Part shown: in pieces, positions 44,967 to 53,612 of the stretch
How positions within the stretch are numbered: position 1 is the first letter of the stretch
Layout of the letters: each line of letters opens with the position of its first letter
Origin: an uncultured Roseateles sp.
Lineage (GTDB): Bacteria; Pseudomonadota; Gammaproteobacteria; Burkholderiales; Burkholderiaceae_C
Length of the DNA stretch: 64,000 nucleotides
Direction of reading: 5' to 3'
NCBI RefSeq assembly: GCF_963422335.1
Contig: NZ_OY729424.1
Coordinates: 1,054,001 to 1,118,000, forward strand
Notes under the pieces: model-generated
The model's input: only the letters and a program-made list of their open reading frames with translations
Told to the model about the DNA's origin: nothing
Database searches by the model: none
Translations under genes and position numbers: made by a program

Positions 44967-45745
44967 GCGGCCGTGCCGACTTGCAGCGCGCCCGCCTGTG
45001 GTGGCTGGCCTCGCTGGCGGTGGCCCTGGGCCTGGTGGCCGGCTGGGCGCTGGTGGCGCAGCAGCAATGGGTGTCGAGGGTGTTCCTGCCGGCGCCGGCC
45101 GAGGCCTGGGAAGCGCTGCTGGACGGCCTGCGCAACGGCGAGCTGGGCGCACGCACGCTGGGCACCTTGGAGCGCATGGTCTACGGCTGGCTGATCGCCT
45201 CGGTGGCGGGTGTTGCCCTGGGCGCCCTGATCGGCCTGTCGAGCGGCGCACGCACCTGGTTGCTGCCCGGGCTGGAGCTGCTGCGGCCGCTGCCGGCCAC
45301 GGCCCTGCTGCCGGTGGGCATTGCCCTGCTGGGCCTGACGCCCGGCATGCTGCTGGCCGTAGTGGCTTTCGGTGCGGCCTGGCCCGTGCTGCTGGCCACG
45401 GCCCATGGCTTCTCGTCGATTGAGCCAAGGCTGGGCGAGGTGGCACGCATGCTGGGCCTGGGCCGCCGCGCCTTCATCTGGAAATTCGTGCTGCCCCATG
45501 CGCTGCCCGACATCCTTTCGGGCATGCGCCTGTCGCTGACCGCCTCGCTGATCGTCGCAGTCGTCGGCGAAATGGTCACCGCGCAGGAGGGCCTGGGCAC
45601 GACCATCATGTACGCCTCGCGTTCCTTCCGCAGTGCCGAGCTCTATGCCGGCGTGATCCTGCTGGGCGTGATCGGCTATGTCGGCAACCTGCTGCTGCAG
45701 CTGGCCGAGCGCCGGCTGCTGAAGTGGCAGCACAGCAGCGGCTGA
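44963..45745 (+). CDS. ABC permease (NitT/TauT type), second copy
   Basis: 260 residues with about six helices. The coupling loop is RLGEVARMLGLGRRAFIWKF and LRPLPATALLPVGIALLGL. The C-terminal block QEGLGTTIMYASRSFRSAEL is typical of the family. It is distinct in sequence from the first permease. ATG 44963 overlaps the preceding stop by 4 bases, with GGGAGGGGC as ribosome site. It is followed 73 bases later by the SDR-MoaF fusion gene. Confidence 0.92.
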   Translation: MSGRADLQRARLWWLASLAVALGLVAGWALVAQQQWVSRVFLPAPAEAWEALLDGLRNGELGARTLGTLERMVYGWLIASVAGVALGALIGLSSGARTWLLPGLELLRPLPATALLPVGIALLGLTPGMLLAVVAFGAAWPVLLATAHGFSSIEPRLGEVARMLGLGRRAFIWKFVLPHALPDILSGMRLSLTASLIVAVVGEMVTAQEGLGTTIMYASRSFRSAELYAGVILLGVIGYVGNLLLQLAERRLLKWQHSSG

Positions 45746-45818
45746 ACCCTCTGTATCCATCCCCGGGCCTTGCGCACCGCCGGCCCCACCTCTCCATCGT
45801 CCCAAGGACTCGCAAACC

Positions 45819-47576
45819 ATGACCGCTTCATCGAATCCCTTCAACCGCAACACCACGGCCGACGAGGTGCTGGCCGGCCTGAACCTGCAGGGCAGGTGCT
45901 ACCTGATCACCGGCGGCAGCTCGGGCCTGGGTCAGGAGACCGCCCGCGCACTGGCGGCGCGCGGTGCCCGCGTGATCATCACCACCCGCGCCCAGGCCCG
46001 CGCCGACGAGTCGCTGCAAGCGCTGCGCGCCGCGGTGCCGGGCGCGCAGTTCGAGGCCCGCCTGCTGGACCTGGCCTCGCTGGCCGATGTGCGCTGCTTC
46101 ACCGATGCCCTGCTGGCTGATGGCGTGCAGCTGGACGGCATCGTCGGCAACGCCGGCATCATGGCCACCGACGAGGGCCGCACCGAGGATGGCTTCGAGC
46201 TGCAGTTCGGCAGCAACCACGTGGGCCACTTCCTGCTGATCAACCGCCTGCTGCCGGCCGTCAAGCGCGGCCCCGAGGCCCGCGTGGTGATGCTGAGCTC
46301 GGGCGCGCACCGGCTCAATGACGTTGACTTCGACGACCCCAACTTCGAGCGCAAGCCCTACGACCGCTGGGAGGCCTATGGCCAGTCCAAATCGGCCAAC
46401 GCGCTGTTCGCCGTTGGGCTGGACCGTCGCCAGCGTGAGCAGGGCCTGCGCGCCTTCGTGGTGGCCCCGGGCATCATCCTGGGCACCCATCTGCACACCC
46501 ATCTGGACGACTCGCACTTCAAGGTCTTGCTGGAGCGCCAGCCGGCCATCGTTCACCTGGAGCACAAGAGCCTGCAGGCCGGTGCGGCCACCACGGTGTT
46601 TGCGCTGGTGCACCCGGCGCTGGCCGGGCAGGGCGCCTGCTTCCTGGAAGATTGCGGCCCCGCCGAGCTGAATGCCGACCCGACGCTGCCCAACGGCGTG
46701 ATGCCGCGCGTGCTCGATGCAGACAAGGCCGACGCGCTGTGGGCGCTGTCCGAGCGGCTGGTGGGCGAGCGCTTTGATGCGGCCGTCGCCAGCGGCCCCT
46801 CGGCCGCGGCGGTGGCCGGCGGACTGGCCGGCAACCGCTTGCCGCAGAGTGCCCTGCTGCGCGGCACGCGCCTGCAGCTGAATCTGGAGGGCGGCACGGT
46901 GGCGGCGTTGCAGTTCGGCGCGGACGAACGCTGCCGGTGGAGCGGCCTGCCCGGCTTCGAGCTGCCGGCCGAGGGCGGCGCTACGGTCGACGTGGTCGAG
47001 GCCGCGCCCGGCGTGTTCTTCATCGACCTGCTGCTCGACGCGCCCGGCGACCAGACGGTGGCCGTGGTGGCCGACACCCGGCATCAGCGCGGCCTCGTGG
47101 TGGCCACCCGCATGGGGGCGCGCAGCGCTCCGGGTGAGACGCGATTTTCGCAACGCTTCACCACCGCGGTGCTGGGCCCGGCTGGGACACAACCCACTGG
47201 CTCCGCCCCGGCGCCCACGCAAGACCTGACCGGCCGGCGCGCGCTCTACATCTATGACGAGCACACCGTTTACGAGCACCTCTATCTGAACAGCAAGTGG
47301 TACGCCTACCAGGCGATCAAGGGGGTGCGCCGCAGCGATGCCGGCTGCGACGAGGCGAGCTACTACAGGATCGCCGATGACGTCTACGTGGTCACCTGGC
47401 GCGAGCTGCTGATCGACATCGCTGCCGTGTTCGTCTACGACATGAAGGCCCTGCGCACCACCGGCAAGGCCTGGGGCACGCCGGGTGCGGCCACCGAGAT
47501 CATGAACATACCGGCCGGCGCACGCATCCAGCCCTTGGCCACGGCCGTCTACCCGACGGAGATGCTGCCGGCCTGA
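45819..47576 (+). CDS. SDR-MoaF fusion protein
   Basis: 585 residues. Residues 1-320 are an SDR of the retinol dehydrogenase/protochlorophyllide-reductase-like type: YLITGGSSGLGQETARALAA, NAGIMA, Ser in VVMLSSGAH, and Tyr/Lys in YGQSKSANALF. Residues about 337-585 are MoaF-like, homologous to the separate MoaF protein at 32290 (shared motifs GVFFIDLLLDAP/DTFFIDITQAS, VYEHLYLNSKWYAYQ, DDVYVVTWRELLIDIAAVFV). An Ala/Gly linker joins them. It is probably the last gene of the TonB/ABC operon. The function is likely a dehydrogenase with a binding or stabilising MoaF partner. Confidence 0.88.
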   Translation: MTASSNPFNRNTTADEVLAGLNLQGRCYLITGGSSGLGQETARALAARGARVIITTRAQARADESLQALRAAVPGAQFEARLLDLASLADVRCFTDALLADGVQLDGIVGNAGIMATDEGRTEDGFELQFGSNHVGHFLLINRLLPAVKRGPEARVVMLSSGAHRLNDVDFDDPNFERKPYDRWEAYGQSKSANALFAVGLDRRQREQGLRAFVVAPGIILGTHLHTHLDDSHFKVLLERQPAIVHLEHKSLQAGAATTVFALVHPALAGQGACFLEDCGPAELNADPTLPNGVMPRVLDADKADALWALSERLVGERFDAAVASGPSAAAVAGGLAGNRLPQSALLRGTRLQLNLEGGTVAALQFGADERCRWSGLPGFELPAEGGATVDVVEAAPGVFFIDLLLDAPGDQTVAVVADTRHQRGLVVATRMGARSAPGETRFSQRFTTAVLGPAGTQPTGSAPAPTQDLTGRRALYIYDEHTVYEHLYLNSKWYAYQAIKGVRRSDAGCDEASYYRIADDVYVVTWRELLIDIAAVFVYDMKALRTTGKAWGTPGAATEIMNIPAGARIQPLATAVYPTEMLPA

Positions 47577-47583
47577 GAAGGGG

Positions 47584-49134
47584 CTAGCGCCCGCTGAGCT
47601 TGAACACCGCCACCTCCTGGGCCAGCCGCATCGCCTGCTCCTTCAGCGATTCGGCGGCGGCGGCGGACTCTTCGACCAGGGCGGCGTTCTGCTGCGTCAT
47701 CTGGTCCAGCTGGGCGACGGCCACATTGACCTGGCCTATGCCCTGGCTCTGCTCCGCGGCGGCGGCGCTGATCTCGGCAATGATGTCGGTCACGCGCTGC
47801 ACCGAGCCGACGATCTCGCTCATGGTCTGGCCGGCGTCGGCCACCAGGCGCGAGCCGCCCTCGACCTTCTCGACCGAGGTGCCGATCAGGCTCTTGATCT
47901 CGCGCGCTGCCTGGGCCGAACGCTGGGCCAGGCTGCGCACTTCGCTGGCCACCACGGCAAAGCCGCGGCCCTGCTCGCCGGCACGGGCCGCTTCCACAGC
48001 GGCATTCAGCGCCAGGATATTGGTCTGGAAGGCGATGCCGTCGATCACGCCGATGATGTCGCTGATCTTCTTCGAGCTGGCATTGATCTCGTCCATCGTC
48101 GACACCACCTGCGCGACCACTGCGCCGCCCCTGGCGGCGACCTCGGCGGCCGACGAGGCCAGCTGGTTGGCCTGACGGGCCGAGTCGGCGCTCTGCCGCA
48201 CGGTGCCGGTCAACTGCTCCATCGACGAGGCGGTCTGCTGCAGATTCGAGGCCGTTTGCTCGGTGCGCTGCGACAGGTCGGCATTGCCGGTGGCGATCTC
48301 CACCGAGGCGTGCGAGATGCTGTCGGTCGAGGCGCGCACATTGCCCACCACCCGGCCCAGCGATTCGTTCATGTGCTGAAGCGCTTTCATCAGCGCGCCG
48401 AACTCGTCGCCGCGCTCGGTGCTGATGTGCTGGGTCAGGTCGCCGGCGGCGATCGCGCTGGCCACATCGATCGACTGCTGCAAGGGTTGGCGTATCGACT
48501 TCACCAGCGCGGCGGCCACCGCCATGCCCAGGCCGATGACGATCAGCGCGCCAATGCTGCCGTACATGACGATCTCGCTGCGCGCCGCGGCCGCTTCCTT
48601 CTGCGCGTTCTCACCCTTGGCTTGCTGCAGCTTGACGAATTTGTCGATGGCGGCCAGATAGGCGTTGACCGAGGGCACGTACTCGTTCTTGACCGTTTCC
48701 TCGACCCCGGAAACATCGCCCGAGCCGCCCAGTTCACGCGTCTTCTTGCTCGCGGCGAGCAGCTTGCCGCCGAGGGCGACGATGTCCTTCAGCTGGGCCT
48801 TGTCTTCGTCGGTGCTGGCTTCCTTGGCGATCTCTTCGCGCAGCTTGGCCACGCGCGGTGCGTCATTGGCCAGGTTTTCCTTGAAGAAGGTGCCCACCGA
48901 CGGGTCGGCGCTGATGGCCGAGGCCAGGCTGCGGGCCACGGCGGTTTCGGTCATGCCCTTCCATTGCGTGGCCTTCTCCACCAGCTGATGGGCCAGCGCC
49001 GACTGCTCGAAGGCCTCTTGCTGCACCACCTGCGCCCGCCGCATCGTCAAGCCCGCCACCAGCAGCATGGCCACCAGCAGGAACAGGATGGCGCCCCAGA
49101 GCTTGCGTGAGATGGGCAGGTTGTTGAGGTTCAT
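47584..49134 (-). CDS. Methyl-accepting chemotaxis protein (Tsr-like class)
   Basis: 516 residues from ATG 49134. TM1 (about 12-30) and TM2 (about 190-212, YGSIGALIVIGLGMAVAAAL) bracket a four-helix ligand domain. A HAMP region (SIDVASAIAAGDLTQHIS) precedes the signalling domain with the canonical tip GIAFQTNILALNAAVEAARA followed by GEQGRGFAVVASEVRSLAQRS. The C-terminus ends FKLSGR and lacks a CheR-docking pentapeptide. It is convergent with the SDR-MoaF gene (7 bases) and divergent from the CitE-like gene, sharing the region that holds the motif at 49218. Confidence 0.94.
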   Translation of the reverse strand: MNLNNLPISRKLWGAILFLLVAMLLVAGLTMRRAQVVQQEAFEQSALAHQLVEKATQWKGMTETAVARSLASAISADPSVGTFFKENLANDAPRVAKLREEIAKEASTDEDKAQLKDIVALGGKLLAASKKTRELGGSGDVSGVEETVKNEYVPSVNAYLAAIDKFVKLQQAKGENAQKEAAAARSEIVMYGSIGALIVIGLGMAVAAALVKSIRQPLQQSIDVASAIAAGDLTQHISTERGDEFGALMKALQHMNESLGRVVGNVRASTDSISHASVEIATGNADLSQRTEQTASNLQQTASSMEQLTGTVRQSADSARQANQLASSAAEVAARGGAVVAQVVSTMDEINASSKKISDIIGVIDGIAFQTNILALNAAVEAARAGEQGRGFAVVASEVRSLAQRSAQAAREIKSLIGTSVEKVEGGSRLVADAGQTMSEIVGSVQRVTDIIAEISAAAAEQSQGIGQVNVAVAQLDQMTQQNAALVEESAAAAESLKEQAMRLAQEVAVFKLSGR

Positions 49135-49217
49135 GCGTGCGACTCCCAGATGATCAGTAAGGAGGTATCGGCGTTTTGACCCGAGGCTGAAGGTGCTGAC
49201 AGGCCTCTTATGCATAG

Positions 49218-49258
49218 AAAAACTATCGTCTGAAGATGCTGAGAGCAATTTTTCTTGA
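49218..49258. promoter_or_regulatory. Shared promoter motif, copy 1 (ahead of CitE-like gene)
   Basis: AAAAACTATCGTCTGAAGAT, then GCTGAGAGCAATTTTTCTTG, between the chemoreceptor and the CitE-like gene, 27 bases ahead of the likely ATG. It matches the copy at 54691 at 11 of the first 11 positions and most of the next dozen. The A/T tracts at both ends could hold a -35/-10 pair or a regulator's half-sites. Confidence 0.5.
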
Positions 49259-49284
49259 GTCCGGGCTCCACCATACTGCGGCCC

Positions 49285-50148
49285 ATGATGCGGAGCAAAC
49301 TGTTCGTCCCGGGTGTGCGGCCGGAGCTTTTCGGCAAGGCCCTGGCCGGCGTGGCCGACGCCCTCTCCATCGATCTGGAAGACGCCGTGCCCGAGACGGC
49401 GAAGGCGGCGGCCCGTGCGGCGGTGCAGGCTTTCGTGACATCCGACACGGCCCGCGGCGCGGCCAAGCTGCTCATCGTGCGCGTCAATGCGCTGGCCACG
49501 CCGCATTTCGAGGCCGATCTGCAGGCCGTGGCCCGGCCCGGCCTGGCGTTGCTGAATCTGCCCAAGCCCGAGTCGGCCGACGACGTGCATGTGGCCGTGG
49601 CGGCGCTGGAGCGGGCCGAGCGGGCCAATGGCGTGGAACAGCCGATCCGGCTGCTGCTGAATATCGAAACACCGAAGGCCCTGCGAGCAGCGGCCGCAAT
49701 TGCCATGGCCCATCCGCGTGTGGCCGGTCTGCAGCTGGGCCTGGGCGATCTGTTCGAGCCTCAGGGCATCGCCCGCCGCGATGCGGCCAATGTGCATGCC
49801 GTGATGTTTGCCGTGCGCATGGCGGCGGCCGAGGCCGGCGTCTTTGCCGTCGATGGTGCGTTTGCCGATGTGGCCGATGCCGAGGGCTACCGCGTCGAGG
49901 CGCGGATGGCGCAGCGCCTGGGCTTTGCCGGCAAAAGCTGCATACACCCCAGCCAGGTGGCGCTGGCCCACGAGGTGTTCCGCCCCGGCCGCGAGGAGAT
50001 AGCGCAAGCCTGGCGGGTGGTCGAGGCCGCGCGTGCGGCGGCCGCACAGGGACGGGGGGCCTTTCTGGTGGACGGGCGCATGATCGATCTGCCTTTTCTG
50101 AAGCGCGCCGAGGCCCTGCTGGCCGCTGCGTCCGCCAACCCGCCCTAG
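49285..50148 (+). CDS. HpcH/HpaI-CitE-like CoA-ester lyase
   Basis: 287 residues from ATG 49285 (49288 is equivalent). The CitE family pattern is RSKLFVPGVRPELFGKALA, ADALSIDLEDAVPETAK with the metal-binding Glu-Asp, LLLNIETPKALRAA with the second metal Glu, and SCIHPSQVALAHEVF. Family members are citryl-, malyl- or citramalyl-CoA lyases, or CoA-free aldolases. No CitD or CitF is present, so citrate lyase is unlikely. A CaiB-type CoA transferase lies at 62185 in the same locus, which would provide a CoA thioester. Confidence 0.85.
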   Translation: MMRSKLFVPGVRPELFGKALAGVADALSIDLEDAVPETAKAAARAAVQAFVTSDTARGAAKLLIVRVNALATPHFEADLQAVARPGLALLNLPKPESADDVHVAVAALERAERANGVEQPIRLLLNIETPKALRAAAAIAMAHPRVAGLQLGLGDLFEPQGIARRDAANVHAVMFAVRMAAAEAGVFAVDGAFADVADAEGYRVEARMAQRLGFAGKSCIHPSQVALAHEVFRPGREEIAQAWRVVEAARAAAAQGRGAFLVDGRMIDLPFLKRAEALLAAASANPP

Positions 50149-50210
50149 CGCCGTCGTCGTTCTGCCGTCCTGCGCCCCGCGCGCTGCCCCCCCCCGTTTC
50201 CCGAGTGTCC

Positions 50211-52604
50211 ATGAGCCCAGCCCAACGAGTCCTTTGCGTCATTGCCACCCTGCTGCTTGCCTTTGGCTCACCGGTCCGGGCCGAGAACCTGGCCGCGGTG
50301 CGCATCACGGCCTTGCCCTCGCTGCCGGCCACCGAGCCGGTGCCGGCCCTGGTGGCGCTGGACGGGCGGCCGCTGGTGCTGGGCCAGCAAAACGCCTGGC
50401 TGCTGAGCGAGGACCAGAAGAGCTGGGTGCCGACGAGCTGGCAAGCGCCGGCACCGCTGCTGGCGGTGGTCGCTAGCGGGGCCCAGGCCTTTGCGCTGAT
50501 GGGTGCCGAAGGTCGGGTGCAGCGGGCGGACAGGCTGACCCTGGTGCAGGGCCGGCCGACGCTGAGTCCGCTGCCGCCGTTGCCGACCGCGCTGGCCCTT
50601 GCCCGTGGCACCACCTTGACCGACAAGCTCTTCGTTGCCGGTCTGAGCCCCGACGGCAAATCCCGGCTGCTGCAACTCGACCCCCAGACCAAACAGCCCG
50701 CCTGGCGCGAGCTGGCCGGCTGGCCCGGGGCAGGGCAGCTGAGTTCGCTGGTCGGCCAGACCGCGGCGCTGTTCGCCACCTTCAAGAGCGATGACCAAGG
50801 GGCCGAGTCCATGCTGCGCTGGTCGGCCGATCGCGGCTGGACCGAGCAGGGCGCCGTGCCCGGCCGGGTAGTGGCCGGTTCGGGCCGGGCGATGGGCCAG
50901 GCCCACGTGCTCTATCTGGTGCAGTCAGGCGCCGAGGCAGCGCCCAGGCTGATGAGCTTTCACACCATCACCGGCTCCTGGGCGGTGATGGCCACGCCCG
51001 ATACCGCCGGCGCCGGCCAGACCACGGCCTGGAACAACGGCGTGCTCTGGGCCCGCCCTGGTGCGGGTGGCCTGCAGGAGTTCGGCTTTGCCGAGGTCGA
51101 GTCCGGCAAGCTGCTCTTGAAGTGGCTGGACTGGGTGGTGATCGTCGTCTATCTGGTCTCCATGCTGGGCATAGGCCTGTACTTCTATCTGCGCGAGAAG
51201 CGCAACTCGACCTCGGACTTCTTCGTCGGCGGTCGCAGCATCCCGTTCTGGGCCGCGGGCGTCAGCCTCTACGCGGCCAACACCAGCTCGATCAGCTATA
51301 TCGCCATTCCGGCCAAGGCCTTCGAGACCAACTGGCAGTACCTGACCAACAACCTGATCGCCGTGCTGGCGCTGATGTTCGTGGCGGTGTGGATCGTGCC
51401 GCTGCTGCGCCGGCTGGACCTGATGTCGGTGTTCTCGTACCTGGAGACACGCTTCCACCCGGCCATACGCATGCTGTCCAGCGGCCTGTGCATCCTGGTG
51501 CAGCTGGGCAGCCGCATGAGCGTGATCCTGTTCCTGCCCTCGCTGGCGATTGCCACCATCACCGGCCTGAACGTGGTCTGGAGCATTCTGATGATGGGCG
51601 GCTTCACGATTGCCTACACGGCCATGGGCGGCATGAAGGCCGTGGTCTGGACCGATGTGGTGCAGCTGGTGGTGAAGATGGGCGGGGCGATCTTCGCCAT
51701 CGGCTTCATGATCTACAAGCTCAATGGCGGCTTCGGCGAGTTCATCGAGGTGGCGGCCGCGGCCAACAAGACCAAGATGTTCGACTTCAGCTTCGACCTG
51801 ACCAAGGCCACCGTCTGGGGCTTCATCTTCCTGGTGCTGTTCGATGTGGTGCTGACCTTCCCCAAGGACCAGGTGCTGATGCAGCGCACCCTGTCCACCA
51901 AGTCGGACAAGGACGCCGGCCGCTCGATCTGGGCCTTTGCGCTGATCATGATCCCCGGCGGCTTCGTCTTCTACACCATAGGCACGGCGCTGTTCGTGTT
52001 CTACAAGGCCAACCCCGAGCGGATGAATCCGCTGCTGAGCATCGATGCAACCTTCCCGATGTTCATCGCCGCGGAGCTGCCGATGGGCGTGACCGGGCTG
52101 ATCATCGCCGGCATCTTTGCCGCCGCCATGGCCACCCTGTCCAGCATCATGAACAGCGTGGCAACGCTGGCCTCGGTGGACTTCTACGAGAAGCTGGTGA
52201 AGAACCCCGACGCCAAGAAGAGCGTGCTGTTCGCCGAGATCATGACGGTGGTGGCCGGGCTGATCGGCGTCGGCTTCGCGCTGCTGCTGTCGCGCTACGA
52301 CATCCACTCGCTGTTCGATGTGTCGATCGAGCTGGCCGGCCTCTTGGGCGGCGGTTTTGCCGGCGCCTACACCCTGGGCATGTTCACCCGCCGCGCCAAC
52401 TCGCCCGGCGTGGCCATAGGCGTGGGCTCGGCCATTGTGCTCACCACCATCGCCTGGTCGATGAATCTGGTCCACCCCTACTTCTATCTGGCGATCTCCA
52501 TCATGCTGTGCATCGTCATCGGCTATATCGCCAGCCTGTTCTTCCCGGCACCGACGCGTTCGCTGCGCGGACTGACGATTTACTCCGATGAGGGCTATCA
52601 CTGA
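50211..52604 (+). CDS. Sodium:solute symporter with N-terminal beta-propeller domain
   Basis: 797 residues. A signal peptide (VLCVIATLLLAFGSPVRA) is followed by about 290 residues of repeated beta-blades (PTLSPLPPLPTALALARG, LLQLDPQTKQPAWRELAGWP, LMSFHTITGSWAVMATPDTA), kelch/NanM-like. From about residue 300 there are about 13 helices of the SSS family: DFFVGGRSIPFWAAGVSLYA, ANTSSISYIAIPAKAFETNW, AYTAMGGMKAVVWTDVVQ. The propeller should face the periplasm and may bind or mutarotate the sugar. This combination fits sialic acid or other sugar uptake; the substrate is inferred only. Confidence 0.9.
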   Translation: MSPAQRVLCVIATLLLAFGSPVRAENLAAVRITALPSLPATEPVPALVALDGRPLVLGQQNAWLLSEDQKSWVPTSWQAPAPLLAVVASGAQAFALMGAEGRVQRADRLTLVQGRPTLSPLPPLPTALALARGTTLTDKLFVAGLSPDGKSRLLQLDPQTKQPAWRELAGWPGAGQLSSLVGQTAALFATFKSDDQGAESMLRWSADRGWTEQGAVPGRVVAGSGRAMGQAHVLYLVQSGAEAAPRLMSFHTITGSWAVMATPDTAGAGQTTAWNNGVLWARPGAGGLQEFGFAEVESGKLLLKWLDWVVIVVYLVSMLGIGLYFYLREKRNSTSDFFVGGRSIPFWAAGVSLYAANTSSISYIAIPAKAFETNWQYLTNNLIAVLALMFVAVWIVPLLRRLDLMSVFSYLETRFHPAIRMLSSGLCILVQLGSRMSVILFLPSLAIATITGLNVVWSILMMGGFTIAYTAMGGMKAVVWTDVVQLVVKMGGAIFAIGFMIYKLNGGFGEFIEVAAAANKTKMFDFSFDLTKATVWGFIFLVLFDVVLTFPKDQVLMQRTLSTKSDKDAGRSIWAFALIMIPGGFVFYTIGTALFVFYKANPERMNPLLSIDATFPMFIAAELPMGVTGLIIAGIFAAAMATLSSIMNSVATLASVDFYEKLVKNPDAKKSVLFAEIMTVVAGLIGVGFALLLSRYDIHSLFDVSIELAGLLGGGFAGAYTLGMFTRRANSPGVAIGVGSAIVLTTIAWSMNLVHPYFYLAISIMLCIVIGYIASLFFPAPTRSLRGLTIYSDEGYH

Positions 52605-52627
52605 GCCGCCTCGTGTAGCCTAGGCCA

Positions 52628-53515
52628 GTGGACACCCAATTCCTGCACACCTTCGTCGCCGTGGTCGATCACGGCTCCATGGCCGCGGCCGCGCGGCTGC
52701 TGAACATCACCCCGGCGGCGGTGGCGCAGCAGATCCGCACCCTGGAGCGGGAGATCGGTGCGCCGCTGATCGCCCGCGCCGGCCGCACCGTCAATGTCAC
52801 GGAGGCCGGCTCGCGCATCCTGCAGCGGGCGCGCGATGTGCTGCGCGATGTCGCCGATCTGAGCACCGTCGCCAATGACGATGCCACCGCCGGCGAGCTG
52901 CGCCTGGGCGCCGGCACCAATGCGCTGACCGGCATGCTGCCCGACATCCTGGCGCGCATGGTCGAGAAGTTCCCGCGCATCAAGGTCTTCATCAAGCCTG
53001 GCTATTCGCCGGAGCTGTACCGCAGCGTCGAGGGCGGCGAGCTGGACGCCGCCATCGTGCTGCAGGCGCCGTTCGCCCTGCCCAAGACCTGCGACTGGGA
53101 GCTGCTGCGCGAGGAGCCGCTGGTGGTGCTGGCCCCGGCGGCGATGGCCGGGCGGGACCCTCACGAGCTGCTGGCCAGCGAGCCCTTGATTCGCTACGAC
53201 CGCAGCCAGTGGGGCGGCCGCCAGGCCGACCAGTACTTGCGCTCGGCCGGCATCACGCCGCGCGAGCGCTTCGAGCTGAACGCGCTGAATGCCATCGCGG
53301 TGATGGTGGACCGCGGCCTCGGCGTGTCCCTGGTGCCCGACTGGGCGCGGCCCTGGCCCGAGGGCCTGCACCTGGTGCGCCTGCCGCTGCCCCGGCCGTT
53401 CGAGCCGCGGCGCATCGGCATCGTCTGGTCGCGTTCGACGATACGCATACGGCTGGTGACGGCGTTCCTGCATGAGAGCCGTGTGGCCATGGCGGCCCAT
53501 GTGGATACGCCCTGA
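52628..53515 (+). CDS. LysR-family transcriptional regulator
   Basis: 295 residues from GTG 52628. N-terminal winged HTH: FLHTFVAVVDHGSMAAAARL, ITPAAVAQQIRTLEREIGAP. The effector domain has GELRLGAGTNALTGMLPDIL and KVFIKPGYSPELYRSVEGGE. It lies 23 bases after the symporter gene on the same strand, an unusual co-directional rather than divergent position. The likely targets are the promoters at 49218 and 54691 that share a motif; this is inference. Confidence 0.9.
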   Translation: MDTQFLHTFVAVVDHGSMAAAARLLNITPAAVAQQIRTLEREIGAPLIARAGRTVNVTEAGSRILQRARDVLRDVADLSTVANDDATAGELRLGAGTNALTGMLPDILARMVEKFPRIKVFIKPGYSPELYRSVEGGELDAAIVLQAPFALPKTCDWELLREEPLVVLAPAAMAGRDPHELLASEPLIRYDRSQWGGRQADQYLRSAGITPRERFELNALNAIAVMVDRGLGVSLVPDWARPWPEGLHLVRLPLPRPFEPRRIGIVWSRSTIRIRLVTAFLHESRVAMAAHVDTP

Positions 53516-53612
53516 ACAGACACTATGAAAGCTGTCTTGTGAACCAAGCCAGCGCTGCTGTGATCGCGGGGCATGCTCGCCCAGACTCGGTCTCCCAACA
53601 GAGGAGACAACA

